Source: Phytophthora quininea
Taxonomy: Eukaryota; Oomycota; Peronosporomycetes; Peronosporales; Peronosporaceae
DNA length: 64,000 bases
Direction of reading: 5' to 3'
NCBI GenBank assembly: GCA_011947345.1
Contig: JAAVTG010000568.1
Coordinates: forward strand, 744,001 to 808,000
The notes beneath the pieces were generated by a model that saw nothing but the letters and a program-made list of their open reading frames with translations, did no database searches and was not told the DNA's origin. The translations under genes were made by a program, and so were the position numbers. Shown here piece by piece: positions 22,669-33,506 of the stretch. The first letter of the stretch is position 1, and each line of letters opens with the position of its first letter.

Positions 22669-25645
22669 TCCGCTTCTAAGCCCAGGAAGAGAGCGGGGAG
22701 AGTCGATGTCCGCCAACCACGCCAACTCGAGCGAAAGAGTCGCACCAAGTGGACTAGAACGAGCAAGGCAAAGCTATCGAGCGACGAGCTGCGACAAGGA
22801 ATAGATATCGTGCGTGCTGCCCGCGAGAAGTATGTGGAGCGACTGATCCAAAGAGGAGAGAAGATCCCTAAGATAGCCCGCACAGCGATCGTGAAACAGC
22901 GCGCAGAAGTACGCCAAGAAGTGCTGGACACCTGCAGCTCCCTGTCGTCAGAAGAAGAAGCACAATCGGAGTTTGCAAGCAGCGATGCTCTGGACGAAGA
23001 CAGTGAAGACTCTGCAGTGGATAACCGTGGACGAGATGCTGATTTCTTGCCGGGAAACCCGGTAGTTGGCCTGGAAGACGACTTACACAACCAACCACCG
23101 GAAAGCCTAGATAGTGTACACCAAAATCCACTGGAAAACCAAGACGATGAAACGGGCAGCGATAGTGACGACGAAGCTTCGGAGAGTCTACTGCTTAGTG
23201 GTATTTACGAGCGTGGAGGCGATGGCAAGTTCCTCGACAACTTTCCAACGCGTTGACACTCGTGGGATCGCTTTCAAGAAGAGTTCAAGACGTTTTGCGC
23301 AGAACGCTATCGGCATTTCCCGCTCCGGACGTCGAATAAAGTCGAACACCGTAACGCACAAATAGGAGCTGCTGTAAACAACGTTTCCGGCCCAATTCTA
23401 AAACACTGGGAAACCTACTGCAAAACGTTCGTGTGCACTCATGGACACAAGTACGTGCCGCGTGGAAGTGGAGTTCGACAGCATCGTACTGTTCGTGATA
23501 CCGGTTGCCGAGCGAAGGTGAATGCTACCGTGGTATGGGAAGCGACAAATACGGCTGGTACCTGAACGTTGTCGCCAAGGGCACACACAATCATGCCATT
23601 TCGAAGGAGCTGTGGATTTACTATGTGGAGAATCGACGTATCACAGACCCGTTGCTGCTAGATCGAGTTCAAGATACGCGCAAGGCCGGATGCTCGTGGC
23701 ATTTTACAATTTCTGCGGGTGAAGACGAGTACGTCACATCAAAGGAAAAAATATCTGTCGCGCTAACCATTGATATTTGTTCAGAGAAAAAGGCAACCTT
23801 CGTGATGCGCACAATATTTTACAACCCCAGAGCAACAACCGCAATGCTGACTCAACGAGTGCTCAACGGTGTGACGCTCTGCTAAAGGAGTTTCGTGAGG
23901 AAGCCGCTGGTAACTCGGCTCAAAACGTGTTTGGCGAAGACACAAATGTGGTGCAAGGTGTCGTTTTCCAGTCGGCCTGTATGAAGAGAAAGTTCACGGC
24001 TTTTCCAGAAGTGGTAATGTGGACACGACGCATGCCACTAACCGGAACAGGTACAAGTTGTTTTCCTTCGTGGTGCACGATGTTTTCGGCAAGGTGAGAT
24101 ACATATATGCATACCGGAAAACATTAACAGATACCGAATCCTCATTTGTGCTGTCTACTTCTTCAAAGGGACAATTTGTTCAGCACGCGCTGCTTGTCAC
24201 CGAGTCTAAGCCAAACTTGCGCGCTGCCCTGGAGTATTTCAAGAAAAACAACCCGAGCAATTCGAAGATTCGACCTTTCGTCACTGATAAGCCGTTCCAC
24301 GAGAAGGCCGTGCTCGAAGAAGTTTTCCCACACTCTCGCCAATTACTTTGTCATTTTCACGTTGTGGAATGGCTCCACAAGAAGGTTGGCGGGCTCGCTA
24401 CGGGTACAAAACTGGAGAAAGATGAGTTGAGGGGCGATGTCGGCGTTAGTTTACGCAAGGAGTGCAGGCGAATATGCACAACTGAAGCAAGCGCTGCTGC
24501 AGGGTTGTGGAGGGAAGAAGGTCACCCTCTGTTCGTGTTTTTGTTACGCACTGGGATTCGTGTCAGAAAGAGTGGGTGGCATATCTACGCGAAGACATCG
24601 CACATCTCGGCAATAATACCAACAACCGAATCGAGTCCAAGCGGTGGAGTCTAAAGTTGGTCGTCAAGCCATCGTACGAGCTCGATGAAGCTGTCTCCAC
24701 GCTCATGACCGTCCAAGAATGGGCTGAAGACTTGTACATCGAAGAACTGAATCGCATTGGCTCGCGAGTAATACAAGAAAATGATCCCGAACTTGCCACA
24801 TTCGCTGTGCAAGTGAGTGAGCACGCTTACGATTTGGTAGTACCTGAGTACAAGTACGCAATTTCGGACCAAGCGGACTATGATGTCGGGAATTTCCCTG
24901 ACGGTACGGCACGTGTTTCAGGCCGGACGTCGGGCAAGCAGCGTATCGTCAACTTGAAGGTAAGATATACTTTCCGGTAGTTGTTTGTGTATTCCGGTGT
25001 TCGGTGATGTAGTTCTAACCATTACCTGTGGTCGTGCTACAGGATTTTACATGCTCTTGTGCATTCCATTTGACATTGCTGCTCCCGTTCCGGCACGTGT
25101 TTGTTGTGCGGCGCTACAATGGTGACGAAACAATTATTCCGCCGCTATCATTTTACTCGCAGCGATGGCTTTTACGATCACCAATTAATGATATTACACA
25201 AGGCCAGGTGACGGCGAGTGGCGACGAACAGACGGTTGTGAAATGCGCTCCAGTCAATTCGAAGATGAAGTACTCGTCGTCACGAGCATTACTGGAGAAA
25301 ATTGCGGACACGATATCGTTGCAATCGACACCTACTTACACGATTGCATTTGCATGGTTGGAAACGTTTTACAAAAGCTTAAAGAGCGGTAGCATTGGTT
25401 CTTTTGCTGGAGATACTCAGCCCAACGAAATGTTCCAAGTGGACGGCGCTGCTGAAGCCACTCGTGCTGGTGGTGCTGAAACCGTTGTTGCTGCTGCCGA
25501 TGATGTTCAAGCTGTTGCTACTGCTCCTGCTGGTGGTGTCAAAGCCATTGTTGCCGTTCGTGCTGGTGTTGTTGAAGACAGCACATCTTCTCTTGTCGGT
25601 GAAAAGCGTTCACGCAGATTCTCTGATCTAGGCAGCAACAACTGA
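22669..25645 (+). pseudogene. MULE-type transposase with FAR1-like and SWIM domains (ZSWIM3-like)
   Basis: The N-terminal part is basic, then acidic. A FAR1-like DNA-binding region follows near 23257-23640 (WDRFQEEFKTFCAERYRHF, KGTHNHAISKELW). The RNase-H-like MULE core is at 23930-24400 (VVQGVVFQSACMKRKF; DTTHATNRNRYKLFSFVV with the catalytic Asp; FVTDKPFHEKAVLEEVFP; CHFHVVEWLHKKV). A GT-AG intron at 24960-25042 keeps the frame. Next comes a SWIM-like zinc site (FTCSCAFHLTLLLPFRH) in which the expected third Cys is Phe. Several frameshifts break the gene between 23256 and 24650. The frame ends at TGA 25643-25645 but continues open in the same frame into a Ulp1-type protease region. No terminal inverted repeats were found, so mobility is inferred from the family. 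Confidence 0.78.
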
Positions 25646-25654
25646 AACGACGCC

Positions 25655-27043
25655 GTGCCGGACGGTGCTACGGCACAGCCCAACTCGCTACTCTACCCGC
25701 CACGGTTGCCGAACCCGCCGTCACCTATCTCTCCATTAGCAAAAGACAAACCATCGGTTGGGACCACCGCAGAGACAGCGTACGTGTTTGTTTGCCAGTC
25801 CGCCACGGATCACAGGACAGTCCAGAAAAAGCAGCGCAAAGAGAATCGCGCAAAACAATTGAAAGAAGCTCGCGGTCTGGCACGCATAATTTGGGAGGGG
25901 CAATACCACCATGAGGTTACACTGGATGACGTGGATCTCTTGCTCACAAGTTCGTACAGCTATGCTTCGGCGCAGCTTGTCGTCTCCGCGTTAAATCTTC
26001 CAGTCACCCGGGTAAAAGGGCCACCCAAAATCCGCGAAATTACTGCAGCAGAAGAATTACCGGTGATTACGAGCCCGCTCACTGTTGACAAAGTTGAAGA
26101 CGCAATTAATGACATTGCCGAATTCAACTCGAAGAAGCCTGTTGTCGCGAGCTGGTCAAATTATGGATGCATTACACTGGGCCAGCTTGAATTGCTTCAG
26201 CGTATCCGCTTGGCGAAAAGTAACTTCATTGAAGTGGAAGCTTCTCTTTGCTGGATTGACAGGGCTGCTTGGAGCGAGATCGACATCCGTCCACCATTTC
26301 AAGACACACGCTGGCTTCACAAGGTAAACGATATTGCTGCTACATGACCTGCTACCGGAACGATATATATTTGTTGACAACGGAAACTAATATGATACTC
26401 CTGTAGGACTCACTCAAGGGCATTGCACGACGCTTAACCTGGCTCAGTCAAAACTGGATGGAGAGCCCGTATTCGGCGTGAAACTGCTGAGCGTGAGAGG
26501 AACCCTTTGGTTGAACACTACCATTATGACAACGATGCTGACGTACTTTAAACGCACTTACCCGAGGTGGGCGTCATTAACCATCATTTCGTCGCTACTG
26601 CTGGTCTTGAGAAAAAGAAGACGATCCCAGCACAATTGGGAGCGTTCAAGGACCACAACACGCGGCTCGTGTGTGTGCTGAACTATGGTAACTACCATTG
26701 GGTATCGTTCTTCATTGATCGCTCCACTCAGGTCGTCAAGCTGTTCGACCCGCAGCAGCAGCAGAGTGTCTACAAGAAGATGAAGTCGAGCATTCGTGCT
26801 GTTATTGAGCCGCTGTTGCATATGGAGGACGAGCTTACTTACGAGGAGTTCGACTTGTGCACGCAAGATGACGGCAACTCTTGCGGCGTGTGGAGCTTGA
26901 CGATTCTGGAGTTGCTGCTGACCAAGTCGAGTTGGGAAGACAGTATTTACGAATTGCTGCCGTACCTGTGTCTGCTGTACAAGTGTGCTAGCATGCTGAA
27001 CACCGTCACCCTCGACGAACCGGATGACGAAGACGAAGCCTGA
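25655..27043 (+). pseudogene. Ulp1-type (C48) cysteine protease region following the MULE transposase
   Basis: A linker frame (25655-26347) is in the same frame as the transposase C-terminus, separated only by a TGA. It runs to a likely GT-AG intron (about 26322-26406). After frame changes near 26480 and 26560 the protease domain is clear: VGVINHHFVATAG, NYHWVSFFID (catalytic His), VVKLFDPQQ (Asp) and CTQDDGNSCGVWSL (Gln and catalytic Cys). It ends in an acidic tail. Ulp1 proteases cleave SUMO-like modifiers, and plant Kaonashi-type MULEs are known to carry Ulp1-like genes. The frame slip at 26561-26570 is a one-base change in a C/G run. Once fused to the transposase is my reading; separate gene is the alternative. 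Confidence 0.75.
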
Positions 27044-27315
27044 AGCGGCCAACAAGCTCATGACGACGGAGACAGCACAAAAACGCCCAAGTGCCAAGAT
27101 GTCTAAATTTAGGGAGATTGCAATGCATAGCTTACGGAGATGCAAATATATTCGATTATAACCTACAGCGGGAATGCCTTCCCATCCTCGTCTGTTTCCT
27201 GTAGTGAATATAGCGCGTCCGCTTCTGCTGGCGGTGGGAAATGATTAAGTCCCTTTTCCGTGAACAGTAACACACGCCCTCATTTTCCTAACTGAAGCTG
27301 CAGGATATATCAACA

Positions 27316-27450
27316 ATGTCGACTACGTTCTGCTGTGGGGAGCAGCATCGAAGAGTCGATAGATGCTGTAAATGCAAAAGATATTGCAATGCGCTAGCTG
27401 GGCTCGACAACAATACGTCTGCCGTGAAGCTGCTCGAAAAACAGCAGTAA
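27316..27450 (+). CDS. Possible 44-residue Cys-rich peptide or last exon
   Basis: The ATG at 27316 opens a short frame with Cys pairs FCCGEQ and RCCKCKRYC, then an Asn/Leu-rich tail to TAA at 27448-27450. A possible splice acceptor (CTGCAG) lies just upstream, so this could be a terminal zinc-binding exon of the preceding locus. There is no other support. Confidence 0.25.
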   Translation: MSTTFCCGEQHRRVDRCCKCKRYCNALAGLDNNTSAVKLLEKQQ

Positions 27451-27698
27451 AATAAACATTCATCTGCAGAACGTCTATTTCAACTTAGGTAGTACTTTTT
27501 CTGCTAGCTTATCCATTTGCATGCCATTAAGAGGTTATACGTTTGTAACATTCGTCCGACGCACCACCTTCATGTAACTGGGACTGTCTAAGGAGGGCCA
27601 TTTGCGGGCAAGGCCATTTCAAGAGAACGGACGATGGATTCTGAACGTCTTGACAGAAAAATGTTGCTCACCGCGCAATAGAAACTTCTATAGAAGAG

Positions 27699-27796
27699 GC
27701 AAACGTGCCCGTCCCACCGAGCCGTGCCCGCTTCATTGCGGCATACAAAACTCTAGATAAGAAGGAAACGTGCCCGTCCCACCAAAGTGTGCCCGC
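27699..27796 (+). repeat. Imperfect tandem duplication in the oxygenase leader
   Basis: Two copies of AAACGTGCCCGTCCCACC followed by a GTGCCCGC-type end, 69 bases apart, lie between the left TIR and the oxygenase ATG. Confidence 0.7.
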
Positions 27797-27809
27797 TACC
27801 AGTTCAGAA

Positions 27810-28652
27810 ATGGCGCCCAGCCTGATAGTCCGCCTCCCTCCGAGGGGCTATCAAGTCGTGTATCTAGGCATCGTGGACAGCGTTATCGCTTCTCTCCAGC
27901 GTAAGGCCGAGGCTAGGAGCTACGAGTCTGTCTTCGAGAATGTAGGTGGAGAGAGCGACGACGAGTTTCGAGCCCAGTCGAGAGTCACGTCGCCGGGGGC
28001 CGTTGCAGAGCTGCGGCGTGGGCTCCTGGACAGCGCCAGTTGCATCAATTCGGCATGGACACCTCGGGCATTCTCCTACTTACGCTCGCTCCGTGGCGGG
28101 AACGAACAGGAACCGCATCAAGATTACCCGCCAAGCGTTCTTGAAGCTCAGCGCCGCAAAGGGCGTATTCCTGCCAGCATGATATTCGCCTTTCAGGACA
28201 ACACGAAGTTGAAAGTCTTTGAAGGATGCTTTGCGGTCCGTGACAACTCCAAGGCGCGTGTAATTGATATCCCGGTAGGATTCTGTGTTATTTTCCGAGG
28301 GGATTTAATCCACTGCGGTGCCTCCTACAGCTCTACCAACTACCGTATCCACTGCTATCTCGCGTTTAAAGGAATGCGCTGGAAGCCAGACATTGTCTCC
28401 AGTGTGCTGCCGAAGACGTTTGACTGCCAGTATTGTGGCCTTCGCATGGTGGAGAGCAACAAGATGAGGAAGCATCGCAGATTTTGCATCAAGAACCCTC
28501 GCAGCGCGAAAAACAAGAAGCGTAAGCGTGAAAATGACCCACTGCCGATGGGAAAACTGGTTTGCTGTGTCTGCGTACGAGCGTACGAGAAGCCCAGTTC
28601 CTACCGAACTCACATTTCACGACCGCATAAGAAACTTCGGGTTACTAATTAG
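27810..28652 (+). CDS. Putative 2-oxoglutarate/Fe(II) oxygenase with two C-terminal zinc fingers, MULE cargo
   Basis: An intact 280-residue frame from the ATG at 27810, the first ATG after the leader duplication. Residues about 85-190 look like a double-stranded beta-helix oxygenase. They have HQD at 103-105 (His-x-Asp iron ligands), GDLIHCGAS with His168 as third ligand, and YRIHCYL with Arg179, eleven residues on, in the place of the 2-oxoglutarate-binding Arg. The tail has CQYCGLRM, then KHRRFC (residues 206-226), and CCVCVRAYE, then THISRPH (252-273). These are two C2H2/C2HC-type fingers separated by a Lys/Arg-rich stretch that could be a nuclear signal. No signal peptide. It is convergent with the MULE transposase inside shared TIRs. 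Substrate unknown: nucleic acid bases or chromatin protein are both possible. Family assignment is inferred from motif spacing only. Confidence 0.7.
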   Translation: MAPSLIVRLPPRGYQVVYLGIVDSVIASLQRKAEARSYESVFENVGGESDDEFRAQSRVTSPGAVAELRRGLLDSASCINSAWTPRAFSYLRSLRGGNEQEPHQDYPPSVLEAQRRKGRIPASMIFAFQDNTKLKVFEGCFAVRDNSKARVIDIPVGFCVIFRGDLIHCGASYSSTNYRIHCYLAFKGMRWKPDIVSSVLPKTFDCQYCGLRMVESNKMRKHRRFCIKNPRSAKNKKRKRENDPLPMGKLVCCVCVRAYEKPSSYRTHISRPHKKLRVTN

Positions 28653-28710
28653 CTCGTAGTCAATAACAAGGTTGAAAGGCTGAGAGGTTGGAGTTGTTAT
28701 TAGTTTTATT

Positions 28711-30768
28711 CTATGTGTATCCGTTTTCACCAGCATATCCCCATGAACGAGGAGGAACAAACGCTTCCTCGAATGCGACGTTTTGATAGACACCGGCCGA
28801 ACGCGTAGTGGCTGTAGCTGGAAGCGCTACTACATCGGCATATCCCTTCCACGAAGACAATGGCGGCGTCGCTGGATGGTTTTGATCAACCCTTTCACTG
28901 AAGGTAGGCTCCCGTCTTGTACCATTAACACCAGCGTTTAGGCGGTGCGGTGTATTGCGTGTGATTGCCCGAGAGGCTGTAGAGACATTGGCTGGCTCGA
29001 GAACTCTAGAAAACATTTGCGGATTGACATATCTGTTGATCCACCAGTGCTTTGCAAAATCTGCAGACTGTAGTCGCAGCTGTCCGTTAGACTTGATGAT
29101 GGCGATGAGGTCGTGCAGGCAAGGCCTTCCGTTAACTGACCGAAAGCTACCGGAGCACAGAGACTGTTGAACGTGATTGTGTACGATTTTGGATGCATCT
29201 TGCCAGAGACTTTCCGTTGCTGTGAGTGCATACACACTGATGACCCTGACCACTGCTGCATACCGACTTGGTTGAAGTACAAACGGCGTAATAACAGCTT
29301 TGCGTGCTGAAAGCAACTGAGTGTCAGAAGCAGCACCCTGCCACCACGGCAACAGGCTCTTGTATACCGTGTAAAGATCACCTCTACTACTACGGAGCCA
29401 GGTCTTACACTTTGCATGTGTACCTTCAACAATGGATGTGTCGCGAACGTTTGTCCACGCTTTAACAATTCGCTCCTTGTACTTCCACCAATTTGTATCC
29501 AGGTATGCTGACAAGTACAAATTGTTCTTCTTAATTTCATCACATCGTTTGCTGAACTCTGTTTCGGTGAGAGCTTCCACAGCGCTGTAAAATGCAGCCA
29601 TGAATGCGTCAGTCACCCACGTATTCTCCTTTCGTTTTAGTCCAGTGATAGGATCTACCACGGAGACTTGACCAAGTGTTTTGCGAGCAATAGCCTCCAC
29701 GTTCTTGTTCATGTGCCATCGGCACACCATGGCAGGGACGCCAGGAAAAACGCGATCAGCTGCATTCATGCACGCCAGCTCTCGATCGGTAAGAATCACA
29801 CTAGGTAAGCCCACATCCAGTTCAATCATGAAAATCCGCAGCATGTTTAAACCCCACACGTAATCCTCTTCTTTCTCTCCAGGCAGCCAACACTGAGCAA
29901 CAGGCAGAGCAGTATTGAATCCAGTTACAGCAATAATGTTCAGTAACGGGAGCTTGTACTTGTTAGTCTTGTACGTGCAATCCATTACCAGGACGTCGTT
30001 GTGACGGCGATAAACCGCGGCAGTTGCAGGATGCGCCCAGAACAAGTACCGCAGTTCTTGTGTAGCCGGGTTGGTAGCGTGACGAAAGAAAAATCCTTGT
30101 TTTTCAAGGCTAGAGAACAGGGCTTCCATCACAGTTTGTGTTGCCATTTCCCGGCGTCGAACTGCATTCTTCGTGTTCGCAATATCCTTTGGTGTCACAA
30201 ATGAGCCGGGATCGGCTTGGTTCAGAGTCGCACGAATGCTCGCAACAGACACACCCGCAGCAGTCTGAGCTTCAACCAACGTTTGAATAGAATCAGTTGT
30301 CGAAAAAGTAAGAGCGACGGCAGCGCGTTGTCGGTGACACGCATGGACGCGAGTGTCCTCTGAGGCAGGATGGTTGTGAATGCCACCGCCATTGCGTGTG
30401 TGAACTATTTCCCACGGTCCATGCGGATCGTCCTTGCTGACAGCCCTGACGACTAGTTTCATTTTACACCCCATACGCTTTGAGCCTCGCATAGTGCGCA
30501 CACGATCTTCACAAGCGAGTTGTTGAGTTTCCTTTGGCCCTCCTGAGCGGTCACAATCAAGACCTCGTTTCCACACAGCAGTCTTCGCTTCATCCGAGTA
30601 AAATGCTCGGCGCTTAGTTAAGTTGTAATGGTGCTCTCTTGTCCACTCGTGAATAGCCGCAAAAGCCTTGGCTTCCGACTGGTAGACTTTTTCCGGAGGA
30701 GGGGAATAAAATTCTCAACGGGGCTGATGGTTAAGTTGATGTCAGGAGAGGTGCTGAGATTTTTCATG
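28711..30768 (-). CDS. MULE transposase, near-intact (one frame slip at N-terminus)
   Basis: The main frame runs from about 30715 to a stop at 28711 and encodes more than 620 residues. A FAR1/WRKY-like N-terminus (AIHEWTREHHYNLTKRR, HNHPASED) is followed by the MULE RNase-H-like core. The core has VLVMDCTYKTNKYKLPLLN (first Asp), VILTDRELACMNA (second Asp), the conserved CRWHMNKNV, and DTSIVEGTHAKCK with the likely catalytic Glu. The C-terminal tail is basic and low-complexity. The only plausible ATG with good continuity is at 30768-30766. It is in a neighbouring frame and joins after one missing base in the C run at 30701-30704 (minus-strand sense). Except for that, all catalytic parts are present, so the source element may be active. 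Confidence 0.85.
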
Positions 30769-31080
30769 GTAGATGACTGGTGATGGTGGTGCAAGTTTTC
30801 GCTGAGAGGCTTGGAAACATGAGTGAGCTATAAAAACTAAAGCTGTAGTGCTGTACTGCTAAATCCGCTAACCACCCGCCATTCATTTCACCACTGTGCT
30901 TATCCTAGAATTTGTACTCCAGCTAACAAGATTTGTTATTTCATTTTGTAGCGGGCACGGCATCTTGGGAAGGACCCGCTTTAGTGTTGAAGACGTCGCG
31001 TGCCACATCGTGTTTTGCCGTCCGTTCTCTTGAAATGGCCTTGCCCGCAAATGGCCCTCCTTAGACAGTCCCATGTAACT

Positions 31081-31690
31081 ACATCCTCTAAGATAGGTGA
31101 AATTATCTGTATCAAAGACTTCACAATATTGACTGAGCTGCTGAGGAGTTTCTAGTATAAATTCTGATTAGCCATTCATTGAAGATGGGGTTTTATTATC
31201 GCTGAATAAAATAATTGCGTGCTAGCAGTCAAGTAGCATTCTGCAAATTTTGCGTGTCAATCACATAAAAAAACTTCCCAAAGTTTCAGCATTAGGACTA
31301 GTAGTTTCTAGCTAACAGGTTTTAGAATGCAAGTACAAACTCCGTCAATAATTAGTGGCTTCCAAGATAAACCAAAATGGTACTGACAGTCACGGAAGCT
31401 AGCTAAATAGGATACATCAGGTAATTTTGATGCGGTGGCGCTCATGAACAGGCAAAACGCGAGTAGACTGATGTGACAGTGGATAGCATACAGGATAGCC
31501 ATGCAATCTCTCATTCTATACCATTGCGTAGCTATCCTGTGAGCAATTCACTGTTGACAATGTCTTAATCTATACCATTGCGAATCGCTACAAGACTGGA
31601 ATGTCAACACAAAGGCTGCTGAGAAGGTAAAGAAACAATTTAGTATTTCTAAGGTAAAAAATGGGTTGAGCGGGCTTATCCGTGAAATTA
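31081..31690. other. Unassigned AT-rich DNA right of the MULE
   Basis: No gene. TATACCATTGCG occurs twice (about 31518 and 31574) with similar neighbours, a small local repeat. Confidence 0.4.
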
Positions 31691-31691
31691 C

Positions 31692-31930
31692 TATTGTGGG
31701 CAACCGGTTATGCCTGTTTCAGGTTGCGGTGAATCTGTCTAATCTGATTACACGATATTTACTGGACGTTGACTACGCTACTGATGATTAGACGAGCAGG
31801 GAATTGGGTGAGTGGAGAGTAATGGTGATTGGATGCAGTGCATAATCTTCGCGTGATTGGGTGAGACAGGCTCTACTTAACCGGTTAATTGATGTACCCA
31901 ATGGTTGATATAACCAGAGATTGGCAGTAC
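31692..31930 (+). repeat. Degenerate LTR related to the copia LTR
   Basis: Stretches such as TGTGGGCAACCGGTTA, GCTACTGATGATTAGACG and GGTTAATTGATGTACCCAATGG echo the copia LTR, but with insertions and changed order. A GAGCGGGCTT-type piece, normally at the other LTR end, lies just upstream. Probably an old, rearranged solo LTR of the same family. Confidence 0.35.
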
Positions 31931-32053
31931 CGACACTTTTTTCCTGTTAATGGCAGAAGTATTTTAGAGTGCTGAATGGGATTACTGTTTAACATAGTAG
32001 CTTCGTAGGAGGCTTCAGCATTACCGAGTACAAGCACTATAGTACCTTTTGAC

Positions 32054-32305
32054 CTACCGTCGATCGACCACCTCAGCGAGTTGTAGATAGTCTATCGAGC
32101 TGACAGCGCTTCCACCGTAAACTTCCTTGTGCTTAATCTTAGCGCGATTTTGATTGAGCAAGACGTGCATTTCCGCTTGTTCGTTGTGTGTACGAGTACG
32201 ATGCAAACTCATGATCAGACTGCCTGTAGAGAAGATGCGTTCCTGGAACCCATTTGGAGGAATCTGACCGCTCGATCGCCGAAGACCCCGAGGTGGAAGC
32301 TCCAC
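32054..32305 (-). pseudogene. hAT transposase C-terminal remnant
   Basis: The minus frame has ERIFSTGSLIMSLHRTRT followed by NEQAEMHVLLNQNR, which resembles the hAT dimerisation helix (normally SERxFSxxG, then RxxL). Only this piece remains. It is unlike the transposase at 7787-9826, so it is a different hAT family. Confidence 0.5.
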
Positions 32306-32364
32306 TCAATGCTGCCTAGCCGATAACTGACCAGGAACCTGCATCTTCTCGGAACGAAGCCGGA

Positions 32365-32587
32365 GTGTGTTTCCATGAAGGTGGTGAGCTGTTCGCAGAA
32401 GACGTCGAGAACCAGATGGCGGTCTTGCCAGAGGTGACGGTGACCATGGAAAAGGTCACCATTGACGACATTCAGGTGGGCGATCCAGTGGTGAACACTC
32501 TAGAAGAGATCGAGCGGTTGAAGCAGATCGTCTGGCGCTACAAACAGGGAAGGCAAACGCTTTGCCCCCTGCAGCGCGTGGTGCAAT
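32365..32587 (+). pseudogene. Ty3/gypsy pol fragment upstream of RT
   Basis: The frame reads NQMAVLPEVTVTMEKVTI and VNTLEEIERLKQIVWR, a spacer typically found between protease and RT in oomycete gypsy elements. It is interrupted by the LTR insertion at 32588 and resumes after 33510. Confidence 0.6.
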
Positions 32588-33506
32588 TGTGGCGTAGCGG
32601 GATCTACCAAAATCCCTCTAGCGCACGGTGCCCAGACTGCTGACTACGGAGGGGTACTCCGATCTGCCGTGTGTGCTGAACGCGTTCTCACCTTGTGTAC
32701 CCGTTGGCGGGCGGGTAACGCTCTTCCATTGACTCGAGGAGGTGCGGTGAAGACGGAACTGTCCTTGAGGACGTGGTGACAGCAGCACGGGTATGCTTCG
32801 GTCTGCTGTCGGGGAAGGTTGCTGGCCATGGCCGAGTGTGTCGAGGTCGGGGTCAGCGGGCCGGGTAGTGTCGTCCGGTCCCTTGGGTGCCTTGCGACGC
32901 TTGTCCTTTGTGGGGTCCTTTGTTCCTTGCTCTCGCGAGCAGCCACTCCCTTTAGTGGGATCTTGAGGTTGAGGGACGAATGCAGCACTTGCGCCGGGTG
33001 GGCCAATATACTTCCCGTACCCAGGTTCGTGTCGAAGACAAGTAGGCGCTGGAGGACGGGCCAATGTACTTCCCGTTTCTCGTGGTCTTGGTCACTTATG
33101 CACTTCGAAGCAAATTCGGCTCTCTGTTTGTTTGTTAGGCTAAGTGCCTGCCACTACTTTATCGCACTATCCTTTGCGGACCTTGCGCGCCACTTGATTC
33201 TTGCCCTTTCGCTCCCCGCCCTGAAAGACTGCGTCGAAGTCCCCGCACTGGCTAACCTGCGACGTTTCACATCAACCTTGGCTTGGATTACGTGCCTCAG
33301 CCGATTACCCACTTACATCATGGCCAAGTTGAGAAATGGGTACATGGCCAAGTCGGAACTGGGTACATCCATGAATGATGGTACTACTGAAGACCCGTGA
33401 GTGATGGTCTCGCTGAAGCCATATCCCAAAGATTGCGCCATAAGTCCAGCGCCCGCTGACCAGTCGCGACTCTTCAATCAAAATCTTTCTGGGTCGCTTC
33501 TCCACA
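32588..33506. mobile_element. Probable solo LTR (919 bp) inside gypsy pol
   Basis: The insert begins TGTGGCGTAGCGG and ends GCTTCTCCACA, with CAAT on both sides (32584-32587, 33507-33510). Its removal joins the gypsy frame at CDID. It contains two near-copies of GGGCCAATATACTTCCCG about 60 bases apart. No genes. Confidence 0.6.

Larger units (their letters stand above)
27580..31072. mobile_element. MULE DNA transposon, 3.5 kb, with 54-bp perfect TIRs and cargo oxygenase
   Basis: The first 54 bases, starting GGGACTGTCTAAGGAGGGCC, are repeated without a mismatch in inverse at the right end (31019-31072). The direct repeat ATGTAACT flanks at 27572-27579 and 31073-31080 (8 bp; a ninth C may be counted), within the MULE range of 8-11. 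Inside are two convergent genes: an oxygenase-zinc-finger gene on the plus strand and a MULE transposase on the minus strand, with their stops 58 bases apart. Perfect TIRs point to recent movement. Confidence 0.93.

Noticed and set aside
32819..33400. 193-codon plus-strand frame
   Set aside because: It lies wholly inside the probable solo LTR at 32588-33506 and has no recognisable content.
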